A stretch of 64,000 nucleotides of DNA from Pararhizobium sp. IMCC3301 (GCF_030758315.1 NZ_CP132336.1:4431001-4495000); one strand, 5' to 3'; counted from the first letter of the stretch, positions 9,560 to 18,502 are shown. The notes: generated by a model from the sequence alone, not told the origin. Numbers and translations: made by a program.

Positions 9560-11063
9560 CATCGCCTCCTATCATAGCTGCCTGCCGCTCGCGGATCGAG
9601 CCAATTGCCCTGGTAATGAACGGCATTGCGATCCCCAGCACCGAGAGTGCCAGGAACACCAGCGCGATCGGTTGTTGCAGGATCACGAACAGGTTGCCGT
9701 CATAAATCAGGAAGGACTGCTTCAGCGAGGTCTCGATCAGCCCGCCGAGGATCAGCCCCATGACGATCGGTGCCGGAGCGTAGCCATGGCGCTTCATGAA
9801 GTATCCGAGGAACGAGAAGATCAACATCAGCCAGACATCGAACATGCTCTGTTGCAGGCTGTAGGCACCGAGCGCTGCCAGCACAAAAACCATCGGCCAC
9901 AGGATCGTCGTTGGAATCAGCGTGATCTTGCTGAAATATTTGGCACCCAACATGCCGAATACCAGAAAACAGATATTGGCACCAAGCATCGCAGCGAAGA
10001 GGCCGGCCAGAAGGTCTGGCTGCTCGACGAACAATTGCGGGCCAGGCCGCAGACCAAGGATCAGCATTGCCGTCAGGATAATCGCGGTCGAACCGCCGCC
10101 GGGAATGCCCAGCGCCAGTGTCGGAACCATCGTACCGCCGGTCGCCGCGTTGTTGGCGGATTCTGGAGCGGCGATACCTTCGATTGCGCCTTTGCCGAAT
10201 TCGGCCTTGTTTTTTGACCAGCGCCGTTCCTCATTATAGGCGATCATCGCGGCAACCGTACCGCCTTCAGCCGGCAGAATGCCGATGAATACGCCAATGC
10301 CAGTGCCGCGCAGGATGGTTTTCCAGATGCGTTTGAAATCCTCTATCGAGGGCAGCTTTGCCACGGCATCTGCAATCAGGTTCCGCGTCTGACCAGCCAG
10401 AGTGGCCTGACGCAGCAACTCGCCGCCGGCAAAAATGCCGATCATCATCTGCACCGGCGCAATGCCCTCGGCAAGGTCGGCCTGGTTGAAGGTAAAGCGT
10501 TCAATTCCAGTGGCGATGTCGGTTCCAACGATCGCCAGCAGAACGCCGAAGGCGCCGCCGATCAGGTTCTTGAACACTGATTGACCGCTGATAGAAGCCA
10601 GCATCGACATGCCGAAGATTGCCAGTGCAAAATACTCCGCAGGCCCGAAATTATAGGCCAGTCGTGCCAGCAGCGGAGTCGCGATGACCATCACGATGAT
10701 CCCCATGATCCCCGCAATGGCGCTTGAAAAAGTCGCGATACCAAGCGCGCGGCCGGCCTCACCGCGTTGTGCCAGCGGATAGCCGTCGAATGTGGTGGCC
10801 GCTGCTGCTGCGGTTCCGGGCGTGTTGATGAGAATAGCCGTAATTGAGCCGCCATAGATCGTCGCACAATAGACGATTCCGGTGAGTGCGATGCCGGTGA
10901 CTGGCTCCATGCGCACGACAAAGGGCAGTAGCAGCGCGATCAGGATCACTGATCCGAGGCCGGGCAGGGCGCCGACAATCACGCCGACGAATGTGCCAAC
11001 GATGATCAGAACGATGTTGTAAGGGTCCAGCAAAAACTGGATGACCATCATGAGGGAGTCCAT
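9552..11063 (-). CDS. tctA: Tripartite tricarboxylate transporter, large membrane subunit TctA (set 1)
   Basis: A 503-residue, highly hydrophobic protein with the TctA hallmarks: VGVIVGALPGLGSV near the N-terminus, YGGSITAILINTPGTAAAAATTFDGYP, and the internally repeated IGILPAEGGTVAAMIAYNEERR and GIPGGGSTAIIL elements. About 11-12 membrane spans are expected. TctA is the sodium- or proton-driven channel of TTT importers and takes carboxylates from the TctC binding protein. The start at 11063 is preferred over the longer frame because of the upstream AAGG and the fit to family N-termini. It follows tctB closely and overlaps the PdxA-like gene by 8 bases. Confidence 0.95.
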   Translation of the reverse strand: MDSLMMVIQFLLDPYNIVLIIVGTFVGVIVGALPGLGSVILIALLLPFVVRMEPVTGIALTGIVYCATIYGGSITAILINTPGTAAAAATTFDGYPLAQRGEAGRALGIATFSSAIAGIMGIIVMVIATPLLARLAYNFGPAEYFALAIFGMSMLASISGQSVFKNLIGGAFGVLLAIVGTDIATGIERFTFNQADLAEGIAPVQMMIGIFAGGELLRQATLAGQTRNLIADAVAKLPSIEDFKRIWKTILRGTGIGVFIGILPAEGGTVAAMIAYNEERRWSKNKAEFGKGAIEGIAAPESANNAATGGTMVPTLALGIPGGGSTAIILTAMLILGLRPGPQLFVEQPDLLAGLFAAMLGANICFLVFGMLGAKYFSKITLIPTTILWPMVFVLAALGAYSLQQSMFDVWLMLIFSFLGYFMKRHGYAPAPIVMGLILGGLIETSLKQSFLIYDGNLFVILQQPIALVFLALSVLGIAMPFITRAIGSIRERQAAMIGGDDD

Positions 11064-11088
11064 GTCTCGACCTTTCGAAAATGCTGCC

Positions 11089-11577
11089 TCAGGGCAGGGG
11101 AACGTTGAGCAGAACGACAAACAGCAGATAGACGAAGGCCAGAAAGCCGCCGAAGCTGAGCCCCATCAACAGCCAGCGACGTTCTCCCCACAAAAACGCC
11201 AGGCCCGGACAGAACAGGATCAGCGTCGGAAAGGTGCCGATGAGCGGCATCAGCATGAGAAAGCCGATTAGCACCAGGCCGGTCAGGTAAACGATTCTGG
11301 CGATGCGCTTGTGCGGTTTCAGCGCCTCAGCTTCCGCAGGCTTCAGCCGGATCGCCTTCAGTGCCTGAAACACTGCGAGTAGGAACATCACGAAAATTAC
11401 AGCCCGGGGAAACACCGTTGGCTGGATACCCTGGGCGAGAATTGGAGGCACTTCTTCGAACGTATAGGTGACGCCGAAGAGGAACGCGGCGAAAGCCATG
11501 ACAAACAGCGACTCAAACAACAATTCCTTGTCGACTGCTCGCCCGGTGCCATTGGCAGTTTTTTGTTCAGATGACAT
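11089..11577 (-). CDS. tctB: Tripartite tricarboxylate transporter, small membrane subunit TctB (set 1)
   Basis: The 162-residue product has four predicted membrane segments (around LLFESLFVMAFAAFLFGVTY, TVFPRAVIFVMFLLAVFQAL, IVYLTGLVLIGFLMLMPLIG and the C-terminal LLMGLSFGGFLAFVYLLFVV), as TctB subunits do. The start at 11577 follows GGGAGGG at a normal distance. It sits between tctC and tctA in the usual order. TctB sequences are poorly conserved, so the call relies partly on position. Confidence 0.9.
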   Translation of the reverse strand: MSSEQKTANGTGRAVDKELLFESLFVMAFAAFLFGVTYTFEEVPPILAQGIQPTVFPRAVIFVMFLLAVFQALKAIRLKPAEAEALKPHKRIARIVYLTGLVLIGFLMLMPLIGTFPTLILFCPGLAFLWGERRWLLMGLSFGGFLAFVYLLFVVLLNVPLP

Positions 11578-11650
11578 CAAGTTACCCTCCCCATTTCCAG
11601 ATCGCCTCATTGGCCCGCGACAGGCCCAGCCATCTCTAAAACCTGTTTGT

Positions 11651-11681
11651 TGATCCGCCCCATGTGAAACGGGACGGATCA
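11651..11681 (-). terminator. Intercistronic hairpin between tctC and tctB (set 1)
   Basis: TGATCCGCCCC (11651-11661) pairs with GGGACGGATCA (11671-11681) at 10 of 11 positions around a 9-base loop. It has no T-tract on the minus strand. Hairpins placed directly after binding-protein genes often stabilise that part of the mRNA or reduce read-through, giving excess binding protein. The other TTT set and the polyol ABC operon have hairpins in the same place. Confidence 0.5.
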
Positions 11682-11689
11682 GGCTTCGA

Positions 11690-12661
11690 CTATTTGGAAA
11701 TCAGGCGCAGCTCTTCGGCTACAGCCTGGTATCCTGCATTCAGGCGAACCAGCTGCTTGGCAAAAACCTCGCTTCCGGCGATGCTGGCGGAAGTCTGACC
11801 GGCACCTTCGAGATATTTCAGGTAGCCCTCGGAATTCATGGATTCGATCAGCGCGGCTTCCAACTGGTCTACCACCGGCTGCGGCGTGCCCTTCAGAACG
11901 CCAATACCGCGAACCGTGGCCAGGTCGAGATCAAGGCCGACCTCATGGCCGGTCGGCACGTCGGGCGATGAATCGACTCTTTCTTCGGTCAGAACCGCCA
12001 GAGGTACGACTTCACCGGCCTTCCACTGCGACTCGAACTCGTCCAAGTTCAACAGAGCGACATCAAGGTTTCCGTTGACCAAATTGATGACAATTTCACC
12101 GGACTTCTCGAATGGCACATAGACTTGCTTGTTCATGCCGATTTCTTTGCTCATCAAAAGTGCCTCCACATGCGGGTTTCCGCCGACATTGGTTCCGCCC
12201 TGTTTGACCGGGCCGCTCTTGGCCGCGTCGATAAATGCGGCGGCATCGGCATATTTTCCCGCCTTCACGACAATATAGTTGGGATCAATCGTGCCGCGCG
12301 CCAGCGGAACAATATCATCGAAGGACAGATCCACCGTGCCGCGCATGATCGTCAGCAGTGTTCCTGCATTGACGATGAAAAGTGTCTGCCCGTCAGCAGG
12401 TTTGCCGCTGACATATTTCAGGGTGTTTGTCGCAACTCCGCCGGTTTTCGACATATGGATGAAATCGGTGCCGAGGATTTCGCCGGCCTTTTCCGTCGCA
12501 AAGCGCAGAAAGATGTCCGAACCGCCGCCGGGACGTGAATTGTTGATCACTTCAATAGGCCCATTCGGAAAATCCTGAGCCACGGCACGTTCGGGAATCG
12601 CCTGGATAGCGAATGTTGCGGCAAGGCCGAGAAGCGCCAACTTCCTGATATTGTTTAGCAT
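11690..12661 (-). CDS. tctC: TTT periplasmic substrate-binding protein TctC (set 1)
   Basis: A 323-residue Bug/TctC-family protein: a signal peptide (MLNNIRKLALLGLAATFAIQ, cleavage after ERAVAQ), then FPNGPIEVINNSRPGGGSD, the region that binds a substrate carboxylate through backbone and water contacts. The family captures di-, tri- and aromatic carboxylates in the periplasm for TctAB. The start codon follows GGGGGAGGAC. It is the first gene of the leftward operon tctC-tctB-tctA-pdxA-like-sulfatase, and its promoter region is shared with the divergent dehydratase gene, with a direct-repeat operator between them. Confidence 0.93.
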   Translation of the reverse strand: MLNNIRKLALLGLAATFAIQAIPERAVAQDFPNGPIEVINNSRPGGGSDIFLRFATEKAGEILGTDFIHMSKTGGVATNTLKYVSGKPADGQTLFIVNAGTLLTIMRGTVDLSFDDIVPLARGTIDPNYIVVKAGKYADAAAFIDAAKSGPVKQGGTNVGGNPHVEALLMSKEIGMNKQVYVPFEKSGEIVINLVNGNLDVALLNLDEFESQWKAGEVVPLAVLTEERVDSSPDVPTGHEVGLDLDLATVRGIGVLKGTPQPVVDQLEAALIESMNSEGYLKYLEGAGQTSASIAGSEVFAKQLVRLNAGYQAVAEELRLISK

Positions 12662-12730
12662 TAGTCCTCCCCCTATGGGTAGATGTGTGGGTTGTTCAAA
12701 TTGGTTCGACCGAAATTAAAGGTTCCGGTT

Positions 12731-12757
12731 GCATTTGGTATACGGCATTTGGTATAC
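12731..12757. promoter_or_regulatory. Direct repeat GCATTTGGTATAC x2, likely GntR operator in a divergent promoter
   Basis: GCATTTGGTATAC occurs at 12731-12743 and exactly again at 12745-12757, a 14-base period. The second copy runs into TTGGTATACTAA, close to the TTGGTATACCAA palindromes bound by FadR-subfamily GntR proteins such as UxuR/ExuR. The site lies between the divergent starts of tctC (12661) and the dehydratase (12821). The GntR regulator encoded at 14191 is the obvious candidate to bind it. A further CCAA-TAT-TTGG dyad lies at 12785-12795. Confidence 0.6.
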
Positions 12758-12820
12758 TAAATCAAGTTACCTTTTAACAGGCCACCAATATTTGGCGCCG
12801 GAACCTGAAGAGACACCGAT

Positions 12821-13996
12821 ATGACCGCAATCAAATCTGTTCGCACCCGTGTGTGGAATTGGACCGGGCCCACAGTACCGCCCTCCGGGAATTTCTGTAC
12901 CAATGCTTCGGACGCATTGTGGATGAAGGGTGATGCGATGTCTTCGTTCCGATTTCACCAGTGGCTGACCTGCGAGGTCGAGACCGAGGACGGAACAATT
13001 GGCATCGGCAACGCGGCACTCGCTCCGACCGTCGTCAAAAAAGCCATAGACGACTGGTACGCGCCTCTTGTCATTGGCGAGGACCCGTTCGACTACGCTT
13101 ACATCTGGGAAAAGATGTACCGCCGCACCCACGCCTGGGGGCGCAAGGGCATCGGCATGACGGCGATTTCGGCAATCGACATCGCAATCTGGGACCTGAT
13201 GGGCAAGCTCACCGGCAAACCGGTCTTCAAATTGCTCGGCGGTCGCACCAAGGAAAAGATCCCGGTCTATTACTCCAAACTCTATGCCGGCCCTGTTGAG
13301 GACATGCAGCGCGAGGCTGAAGCGGCGATGAAGAACGGATATACTGCCTACAAATCCCGGTTCGGGTATGGACCCGGGGACGGCATGGCTGGCATGCGCG
13401 AAAACCTGAAGCGGGTTGAAGCTGTGCGCGAGGTGATCGGCTACGACAACGACCTCATGCTTGAATGCTATATGGGCTGGAACCTCGACTACGCCAGGCG
13501 GATGCTTCCCAAGCTGGCGAAATATGAGCCGCGTTGGCTGGAAGAACCTGTCATTGCCGACGACGTCCACGGCTATGCCACGCTGAATGCCATGAACATA
13601 GTTCCGATTTCCGGCGGCGAACACGAATTTTCCGTCATCGGTTGCGCCGATCTGATCCGCAGCGGCGCAGTCAGTGTGTTGCAATATGACACCAACCGCG
13701 TCGGTGGCATTACCGCTGCGCAGAAGATCAACGCCATCGCCGAGGCGTTTCAGGTGCCGGTCATCCCGCATGCGGGACAGATGCACAATTATCACCTCAC
13801 CATGGCAAATGTGAATTGTCCGATCAGCGAGTATTTTCCTGTGTTTGATGTCGAGGTCGGCAATGAGCTGTTTTATTATATTTTTGAAGGCGATCCTGAA
13901 GCAGTGGACGGATTCCTGCAGCTTGATGATGACAAGCCGGGCCTCGGCATCACTATCTCTGACAAGCACCTTGAGCATTTCCAGATCACGGAGTAG
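12821..13996 (+). CDS. Enolase-superfamily sugar-acid dehydratase, L-rhamnonate-dehydratase-like
   Basis: This 391-residue protein is a mandelate racemase/enolase superfamily member. Segments such as [40 protein letters not shown] and [11 protein letters not shown] parallel L-rhamnonate dehydratases. Acidic metal ligands are seen in [15 protein letters not shown] and SGGEHE, and the catalytic histidine region is [15 protein letters not shown]. The reaction would be removal of water from an aldonate to a 2-keto-3-deoxy acid. It starts divergently from tctC and is followed, after 194 bases with nothing recognisable, by the GntR regulator and FGE. The substrate could be another aldonate or a desulfated sugar acid. 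Confidence 0.85.
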   Translation: MTAIKSVRTRVWNWTGPTVPPSGNFCTNASDALWMKGDAMSSFRFHQWLTCEVETEDGTIGIGNAALAPTVVKKAIDDWYAPLVIGEDPFDYAYIWEKMYRRTHAWGRKGIGMTAISAIDIAIWDLMGKLTGKPVFKLLGGRTKEKIPVYYSKLYAGPVEDMQREAEAAMKNGYTAYKSRFGYGPGDGMAGMRENLKRVEAVREVIGYDNDLMLECYMGWNLDYARRMLPKLAKYEPRWLEEPVIADDVHGYATLNAMNIVPISGGEHEFSVIGCADLIRSGAVSVLQYDTNRVGGITAAQKINAIAEAFQVPVIPHAGQMHNYHLTMANVNCPISEYFPVFDVEVGNELFYYIFEGDPEAVDGFLQLDDDKPGLGITISDKHLEHFQITE

Positions 13997-14190
13997 CCAT
14001 GGTAGGGAAAGCCATGGACGCTACGGAAACAATGTCTGCAAGGCGAGCTTGACTGCAGAGGGTGACGATTCGACAATTTCTTGACGGACGCGCGGCAAAT
14101 GGAGAATGAAAGAGCAATGTTAAATATCCGAACTTATTGTTGCTCGCATGTGCATCCGTGGCGCCAACTGTATGTCAGGAGGGCTGTGTG

Positions 14191-14901
14191 ATGCGGCCGG
14201 ATGGACCCGGTTCGCTGCGGGATCTGGTGGAAGAGGATTCGCTTGCGCTGCGGCGGCGCAGCCTTTCAGAAGAAGTCGTCGACAAATTGCGCGATTTGAT
14301 CTTGCTTGAAAAACTGCCGCCGGGACTGGCTCTCAACGAGCGCGAATTGTCGGAAATCCTTGGCACCAGCCGGACGCCGGTGCGCGAGGCGATCAAGCAG
14401 CTCGAAGCCGACGGGCTTGTGGAATATACCGAAACCCGCCGCCCGCGTGTTGCAGATCCGTCGATGAAAACACTGTCCCAATGGCTTATGATCCAGGGCA
14501 CACTGGAAGGCCTGGCGGGGGAACAGGCCTGTCTGTTGGCATCCGATAAGGAACTCGACCACATCGCATCCATTCAAAAACGCATGGTCGATTTGGCTGA
14601 AAGCGACAATCGGTTGGCGTTGTTTGGCCTGGATATGGATTTCCACCGGGCCATCGTTGCCGCGGCTCACAATCCACCGTTGCAGGAGACGCATAACCAG
14701 TATAATGCCCGGCTCTGGCGGGCACGGTTTGTGTCGTCTCAGCGCCATGCCAACCGGGAGATGCAGATGCGCAAACATCAGGATATTGTCGACGCATTAC
14801 TGGCCCGTGATGGGCACGCCGCCGCAGCCGCGTTGCGCAATCACCTCAACAACGCGATCAACAATATCGAAACCGCGTTGAAAGAACGGGCGGCGGGCTG
14901 A
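14191..14901 (+). CDS. GntR-family transcriptional regulator, FadR/FCD subfamily
   Basis: A 236-residue regulator with an N-terminal winged helix (LSEEVVDKLRDLILLEKLPPG, LNERELSEILGTSRTPVREA, LEADGLVEY) and a C-terminal all-helical FCD ligand-binding domain with metal-type residues (DMDFHRAIVAAAHN, KHQDIVDALLARD). The start at 14191 is chosen because AGGAGGG ends 7 bases before it. FCD proteins usually bind organic acids and are released from DNA on binding. It sits between the dehydratase and FGE genes, and the repeated CATTTGGTATAC motif at 12731-12757 is a likely target. It ends one base before the FGE start. Confidence 0.9.
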   Translation: MRPDGPGSLRDLVEEDSLALRRRSLSEEVVDKLRDLILLEKLPPGLALNERELSEILGTSRTPVREAIKQLEADGLVEYTETRRPRVADPSMKTLSQWLMIQGTLEGLAGEQACLLASDKELDHIASIQKRMVDLAESDNRLALFGLDMDFHRAIVAAAHNPPLQETHNQYNARLWRARFVSSQRHANREMQMRKHQDIVDALLARDGHAAAAALRNHLNNAINNIETALKERAAG

Positions 14902-14902
14902 C

Positions 14903-15928
14903 ATGACGAAACCCGGCGAGATCTCACAATGGGCCACGAAACGCTCGCCGCAGCCTCTGAAGACAGAGCGCGGCGGCGCGTCATTGCCTGAACATTCCCC
15001 TTGCTGCGGCGCTCCACCGCGTAAGACCGACAGAATGCAGCCGTCTGAGCATCCCATTGCTTTTGCTGCGGCACCTGGAGTGTCCCGATCCGGTATCGTC
15101 GACATTCCCGGCGGGCAAGGCCACCTTGGCACCAACTCGCCCGAACTACCCATCGACGGTGAGGCACCTTTGCGAACTAGATCAATAAAGCCGTTCCGCA
15201 TCGACGGCGCCGCCGTGACCAACGCGCGCTTTCGCGAATTTGTTGAGCAGACCGGCTACAGGACAGAAGCCGAAACCCTCGGCGATTCCTTCGTTTTCGA
15301 AGCGTTGCTGCCGAAGGATGCGCCGGATGGGCCACGCGTGGCGGTCGCTCCTTGGTGGCAGCCACTGCAAGGCACCAGTTGGCGATGCATTTATGGCCCG
15401 GGAAGCGAAGACGCCTGTGACCCCGAACACCCCGTGGTGCATGTGAGCTGGAATGACGCGAATGCCTTTGCCAGTTGGGCCGGTGGCCGATTGCCAACTG
15501 AAGCCGAGTGGGAACATGCAGCGCGCGGCGGATTGGGCGATGTCCGTTTTCCCTGGGGCGACCATGAGCCGAACGACGAGGATTTCTTTCCCTGCAACAT
15601 CTGGCAGGGTGTCTTTCCAAAGACGAACCTGACCCTCGATGGATTCTTCGGCACTGCGCCGGCCCGCTCCTTCGAGCCGAACGGCTTCGGCCTTTACAAC
15701 ATGGTCGGAAACGTCTGGGAGTGGACGTCGCAACCCTTCAAGGTGCAGTCACTGAAGAAATCCGTGCAACAGGCCCATGTCGGCAAGCATGGCTTCAAGC
15801 TGAGCAAGGGCGGGTCATTCCTGTGCCACGCAAGCTATTGCTACCGTTATCGGATCGCAGCGCGCAGCGGCACATCGCCCGACAGTTCCACATCGCATCA
15901 CGGGTTTCGCCTGGTCTACGATGTGTAA
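14903..15928 (+). CDS. Formylglycine-generating enzyme (sulfatase-maturating, SUMF1/FGE family)
   Basis: The 341-residue protein shows the FGE-sulfatase fold pattern: IVDIPGGQGHLG, PVVHVSWNDANAFASWAGGRLPTEAEWEHAARGG (quoted here only as the family signature region, about residues 175-210), NMVGNVWEWTSQPF, and GGSFLCHASYCYRYR. The last contains Cys308 and Cys313, matching the two copper-binding catalytic cysteines of true FGEs, unlike many catalytically different SUMF1-domain proteins. The enzyme uses oxygen to convert the sulfatase active-site cysteine to formylglycine. It follows the GntR gene directly and serves the three sulfatases in the island. The first about 60 residues are unusual, so a later start (for example 15035) is possible. 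Confidence 0.93.
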   Translation: MTKPGEISQWATKRSPQPLKTERGGASLPEHSPCCGAPPRKTDRMQPSEHPIAFAAAPGVSRSGIVDIPGGQGHLGTNSPELPIDGEAPLRTRSIKPFRIDGAAVTNARFREFVEQTGYRTEAETLGDSFVFEALLPKDAPDGPRVAVAPWWQPLQGTSWRCIYGPGSEDACDPEHPVVHVSWNDANAFASWAGGRLPTEAEWEHAARGGLGDVRFPWGDHEPNDEDFFPCNIWQGVFPKTNLTLDGFFGTAPARSFEPNGFGLYNMVGNVWEWTSQPFKVQSLKKSVQQAHVGKHGFKLSKGGSFLCHASYCYRYRIAARSGTSPDSSTSHHGFRLVYDV

Positions 15929-15940
15929 GTCGCAGGTGAT

Positions 15941-16867
15941 TCACTGTGGTCGTTGCGCCGCAATGCCACGGAACCGGGCGAATTCGGCACTGACCGCCTC
16001 CAACAAGGCAGATGTGGCGGGTTCCATTTCCTGCTCCTTGTTCACCAGGGCGCCATAGGTCAGACTGACCTGTGGCGTCCATTCCCGTGTGACCACATCG
16101 TCAGACGGGAACGCCGTTGCGCTGAACGGATCGCACACAGCAATGCCAAGCCCGGCGGCTGCCATCCGGCAGCAGGTGATCGCGGAGGACGATTCGATTG
16201 ACACGGACACTTCCCGTCCGATCCGTTTCAACTCCGCATCAATGCGAGTGCGCAAAGGTTGACGACTGGGAAGAATAAGGACTTCACCGTCGATGAGCTC
16301 AGGTGTGATGACCCGCTCCCGTGCAAGGCGGTGGCCTTTGGTCATGACGGCTACCACTTGGGTTTCGACCAGTGGGATCGTTTTCAGGGCAGGATGTTTT
16401 GTCGGCAAAAGCGCAAGAGCAAGATCGATGTGCCGGGCAGCGACCCAGTCTTCAATATCGAGTCTGTGCCTTGGCTCAAGTGCCAGCCGGGCGTCGGGCT
16501 CCCGTTCCATAAACCGCGCAATCGCTGCCATCAACGGTGCGCTGTTGATCAAGGGTGGAGTGGCCGCGATGCGCAGGCGCCGACGGGCTTGATTGCCGAT
16601 ATCGCGGGCGATGGTCTCGATCTCGTCGAGCCCTGCAATGGTCGGCTCGATTGTGCGAAAGAATTCAATTCCCTGCTGCGTAGGTGTTGTTGCACGCCCG
16701 CTGCGGCGGTTAAAAAGCCGCAATCCGACAGCATGTTCAAGAGCAGAAATCTGCTTGCTGATGGCCGGCTGGGTTAGATTCAGCCGAGTGGCGGCAACAG
16801 TTACGCTGCCTGTGACCATGACTGCGTGAAACGCTCTGAGTTGGCGCAATCCAAGTCGATTCGACAT
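15941..16867 (-). CDS. LysR-family transcriptional regulator
   Basis: A 308-residue LysR-type regulator: the N-terminal helix-turn-helix reads LRQLRAFHAVMVTGSVTVAA then LNLTQPAISKQISALE, and the C-terminal two-lobed effector domain starts near residue 90 (RRRLRIAATPPLINSAPLMA). The start at 16867 is preferred because AGGGA lies 8 bases upstream. It is convergent with FGE and divergent from the third sulfatase. The 123-base divergent gap contains a T-N11-A palindrome (16890-16906) typical of LysR control, with related sites in front of the sulfatase gene at 6933. It probably senses an intermediate of the sulfated-substrate pathway. Confidence 0.92.
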   Translation of the reverse strand: MSNRLGLRQLRAFHAVMVTGSVTVAATRLNLTQPAISKQISALEHAVGLRLFNRRSGRATTPTQQGIEFFRTIEPTIAGLDEIETIARDIGNQARRRLRIAATPPLINSAPLMAAIARFMEREPDARLALEPRHRLDIEDWVAARHIDLALALLPTKHPALKTIPLVETQVVAVMTKGHRLARERVITPELIDGEVLILPSRQPLRTRIDAELKRIGREVSVSIESSSAITCCRMAAAGLGIAVCDPFSATAFPSDDVVTREWTPQVSLTYGALVNKEQEMEPATSALLEAVSAEFARFRGIAAQRPQ

Positions 16868-16889
16868 AGTCATATTCCCTGCAAAATAC

Positions 16890-16906
16890 ATTCCAATATG
16901 GAATGA
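16890..16906. promoter_or_regulatory. LysR-type palindrome CATTCC-AATAT-GGAATG
   Basis: CATTCC (16890-16895) and GGAATG (16901-16906) form a perfect 6-bp dyad with a 5-base spacer, fitting the T-N11-A rule for LysR sites. It lies just upstream of the LysR start and 85 bases upstream of the divergent sulfatase. The same core occurs at 7034-7053. Confidence 0.6.
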
Positions 16907-16935
16907 TAAACCAAAGAACCTTCATTTGGTTTATT
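16907..16935. promoter_or_regulatory. Perfect 10-bp inverted repeat ATAAACCAAA / TTTGGTTTAT
   Basis: ATAAACCAAA (16907-16916) and TTTGGTTTAT (16926-16935) are exact reverse complements separated by 9 bases. The right arm sits in CATTTGGTTTAT, which shares CATTTGGT with the putative GntR repeats at 12731-12757. It may be a second operator in the divergent promoter, possibly letting the GntR protein act on the third sulfatase. Being upstream of both genes, it is not a terminator. Confidence 0.45.
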
Positions 16936-16990
16936 TTTTGACTGGGGTAGGTTGGCTGCAATGGATGACGTTGCCTGGGAGGAGTTTACC

Positions 16991-18502
16991 GTGGAAGATA
17001 ACAGACCGAACGTCCTGTTGATCGTAGCCGATCACTGGGCGGCGGAACATCTGGGATTTGCTGGCAATTCCTCGATCCTGACCCCTGGACTGAATGAATT
17101 GTCGGCCTGCGGTACGCGCTATACCAACGCCTATTCGGAATGCCCGGTCTGTATTCCCGCGCGCCGCACCCTGATGACCGGAATGAGCCCGAAATCCCAC
17201 GGCGACCGTGTTTTCAGGGACGATCTGCGCATGCCCGATGTCACCACGATGGCACAGGCGTTTCGCGATGCCGGCTATCAGGCGGATGCGGTCGGCAAAC
17301 TTCACGTCCATCCGCAACGTGACCGGATTGGTTTTGACAGCGTCCTGCTGGATGACGAGGGCCGGCCGCAATGGGGCACACTCGACGATTATGATATTTA
17401 CCTCGGCGATCAGGGGCTGGCAGGACGTCAATTCGACCACGGTATGTCGAACAATCAGTATAACTGGCGCCCCTGGCACCTGGCTGAAGAACATCACGCC
17501 ACGGCATGGGCCGGCCGCAACATGGCGCGCACAATCAAGCGGCGCGATCCGGGCAAACCGTCCTTCTGGTATCTGGGCTTCCGCCATCCACATCCGCCGC
17601 TGGTGCCACCGCAGGCGTTTCTCGAACTCTATCGCGACGTTGAGCTGGAACAGCCCTATATCGGCGATTGGGCCAGGAACCCCGATGACTTGCCCTTCGC
17701 CATTTCAGCATTGCTGAGCCGCACAAATCTCTACACTCATGACCAGCTGATGGCGGCAAAGAAGGCTTTCTATGCACTGTGTACCCAGATCGACTATCAG
17801 ATCCGTTATCTGATCGGCACGCTGCGTCTGGAAGGATTGCTCGACAACACCATCGTGATGTTTACTTCCGATCACGGCGATATGCTGGGTAACCACGATA
17901 TGGCGGCAAAGCGGGTGTTTTACGAAAGTTCTGCGAATATCCCGATGATTCTGTCGCCCAACAAGGGCAATCAGAAAGCAGGAGAGGGTGTGATTGACGA
18001 GCGTCTGGTGACGTTTGCCGATGTGATGCCGACGCTTCTTGACCTGTGCGACATCGACGCACCCGATACGGTCGATGGCGTCTCCATGGTTGGCACGGCG
18101 CAGCGCGGGCACATTTACGGGGAATGCGGCGAGGACGATCATTCCAGCCGCATGATCCGCGACGGCCATCACAAGCTGATCTATTATCCGGTTGGCGATC
18201 ATTGCCAGCTTTTCGACATGATCGATGACCCGCACGAAATGTCCGATGTTGCACGCCAGCCGGAACATGCCGACACGCTGCAGCGGCTTCAGCAAATCCT
18301 GATTTCCGAAATGTACGGCGTCGATCTGGACTGGATTGAGGACGGGGCGCTTGTCGGCAAACCTGACCGGGACTACTCCTGGGCACCGCACCGCAGTTTG
18401 AACTCGCAGCGCGGCGACGGCTGGCCGCCGTCGCCCAAAGTCGAGATTCCGCAAATCGAGTGGACCAGAGAACGTCCGTCCGGCACAGCAAAAAACGGTT
18501 GA
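16991..18502 (+). CDS. Type I sulfatase, cytoplasmic (third in the island)
   Basis: A 503-residue sulfatase when started at GTG 16991, which follows GGGAGGAG by 6 bases; an ATG frame from 16952 lacks such a site. The signature is VCIPARRTLMTG with Cys54 as the formylglycine precursor. LLIVADHW, GKLHVHP and FTSDHGDMLGNHDM hold further active-site residues. There is no signal peptide. It diverges from the LysR gene and heads a rightward operon with the second TctCBA transporter and an alpha/beta hydrolase. The overall family matches the two other sulfatases, but the sequences between motifs differ a good deal, so substrates may differ. Confidence 0.93.
   Translation: MEDNRPNVLLIVADHWAAEHLGFAGNSSILTPGLNELSACGTRYTNAYSECPVCIPARRTLMTGMSPKSHGDRVFRDDLRMPDVTTMAQAFRDAGYQADAVGKLHVHPQRDRIGFDSVLLDDEGRPQWGTLDDYDIYLGDQGLAGRQFDHGMSNNQYNWRPWHLAEEHHATAWAGRNMARTIKRRDPGKPSFWYLGFRHPHPPLVPPQAFLELYRDVELEQPYIGDWARNPDDLPFAISALLSRTNLYTHDQLMAAKKAFYALCTQIDYQIRYLIGTLRLEGLLDNTIVMFTSDHGDMLGNHDMAAKRVFYESSANIPMILSPNKGNQKAGEGVIDERLVTFADVMPTLLDLCDIDAPDTVDGVSMVGTAQRGHIYGECGEDDHSSRMIRDGHHKLIYYPVGDHCQLFDMIDDPHEMSDVARQPEHADTLQRLQQILISEMYGVDLDWIEDGALVGKPDRDYSWAPHRSLNSQRGDGWPPSPKVEIPQIEWTRERPSGTAKNG

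Noticed and set aside
12767-13978. 403-residue minus-strand frame opposite the dehydratase
   Set aside because: The plus-strand enolase family match is unmistakable and has a ribosome site; the antisense frame has no family pattern.
16952-16990. ATG start for the third sulfatase at 16952
   Set aside because: No ribosome site precedes it, whereas GTG 16991 has GGGAGGAG at 6 bases and gives the same Cys54 register as the other two sulfatases.
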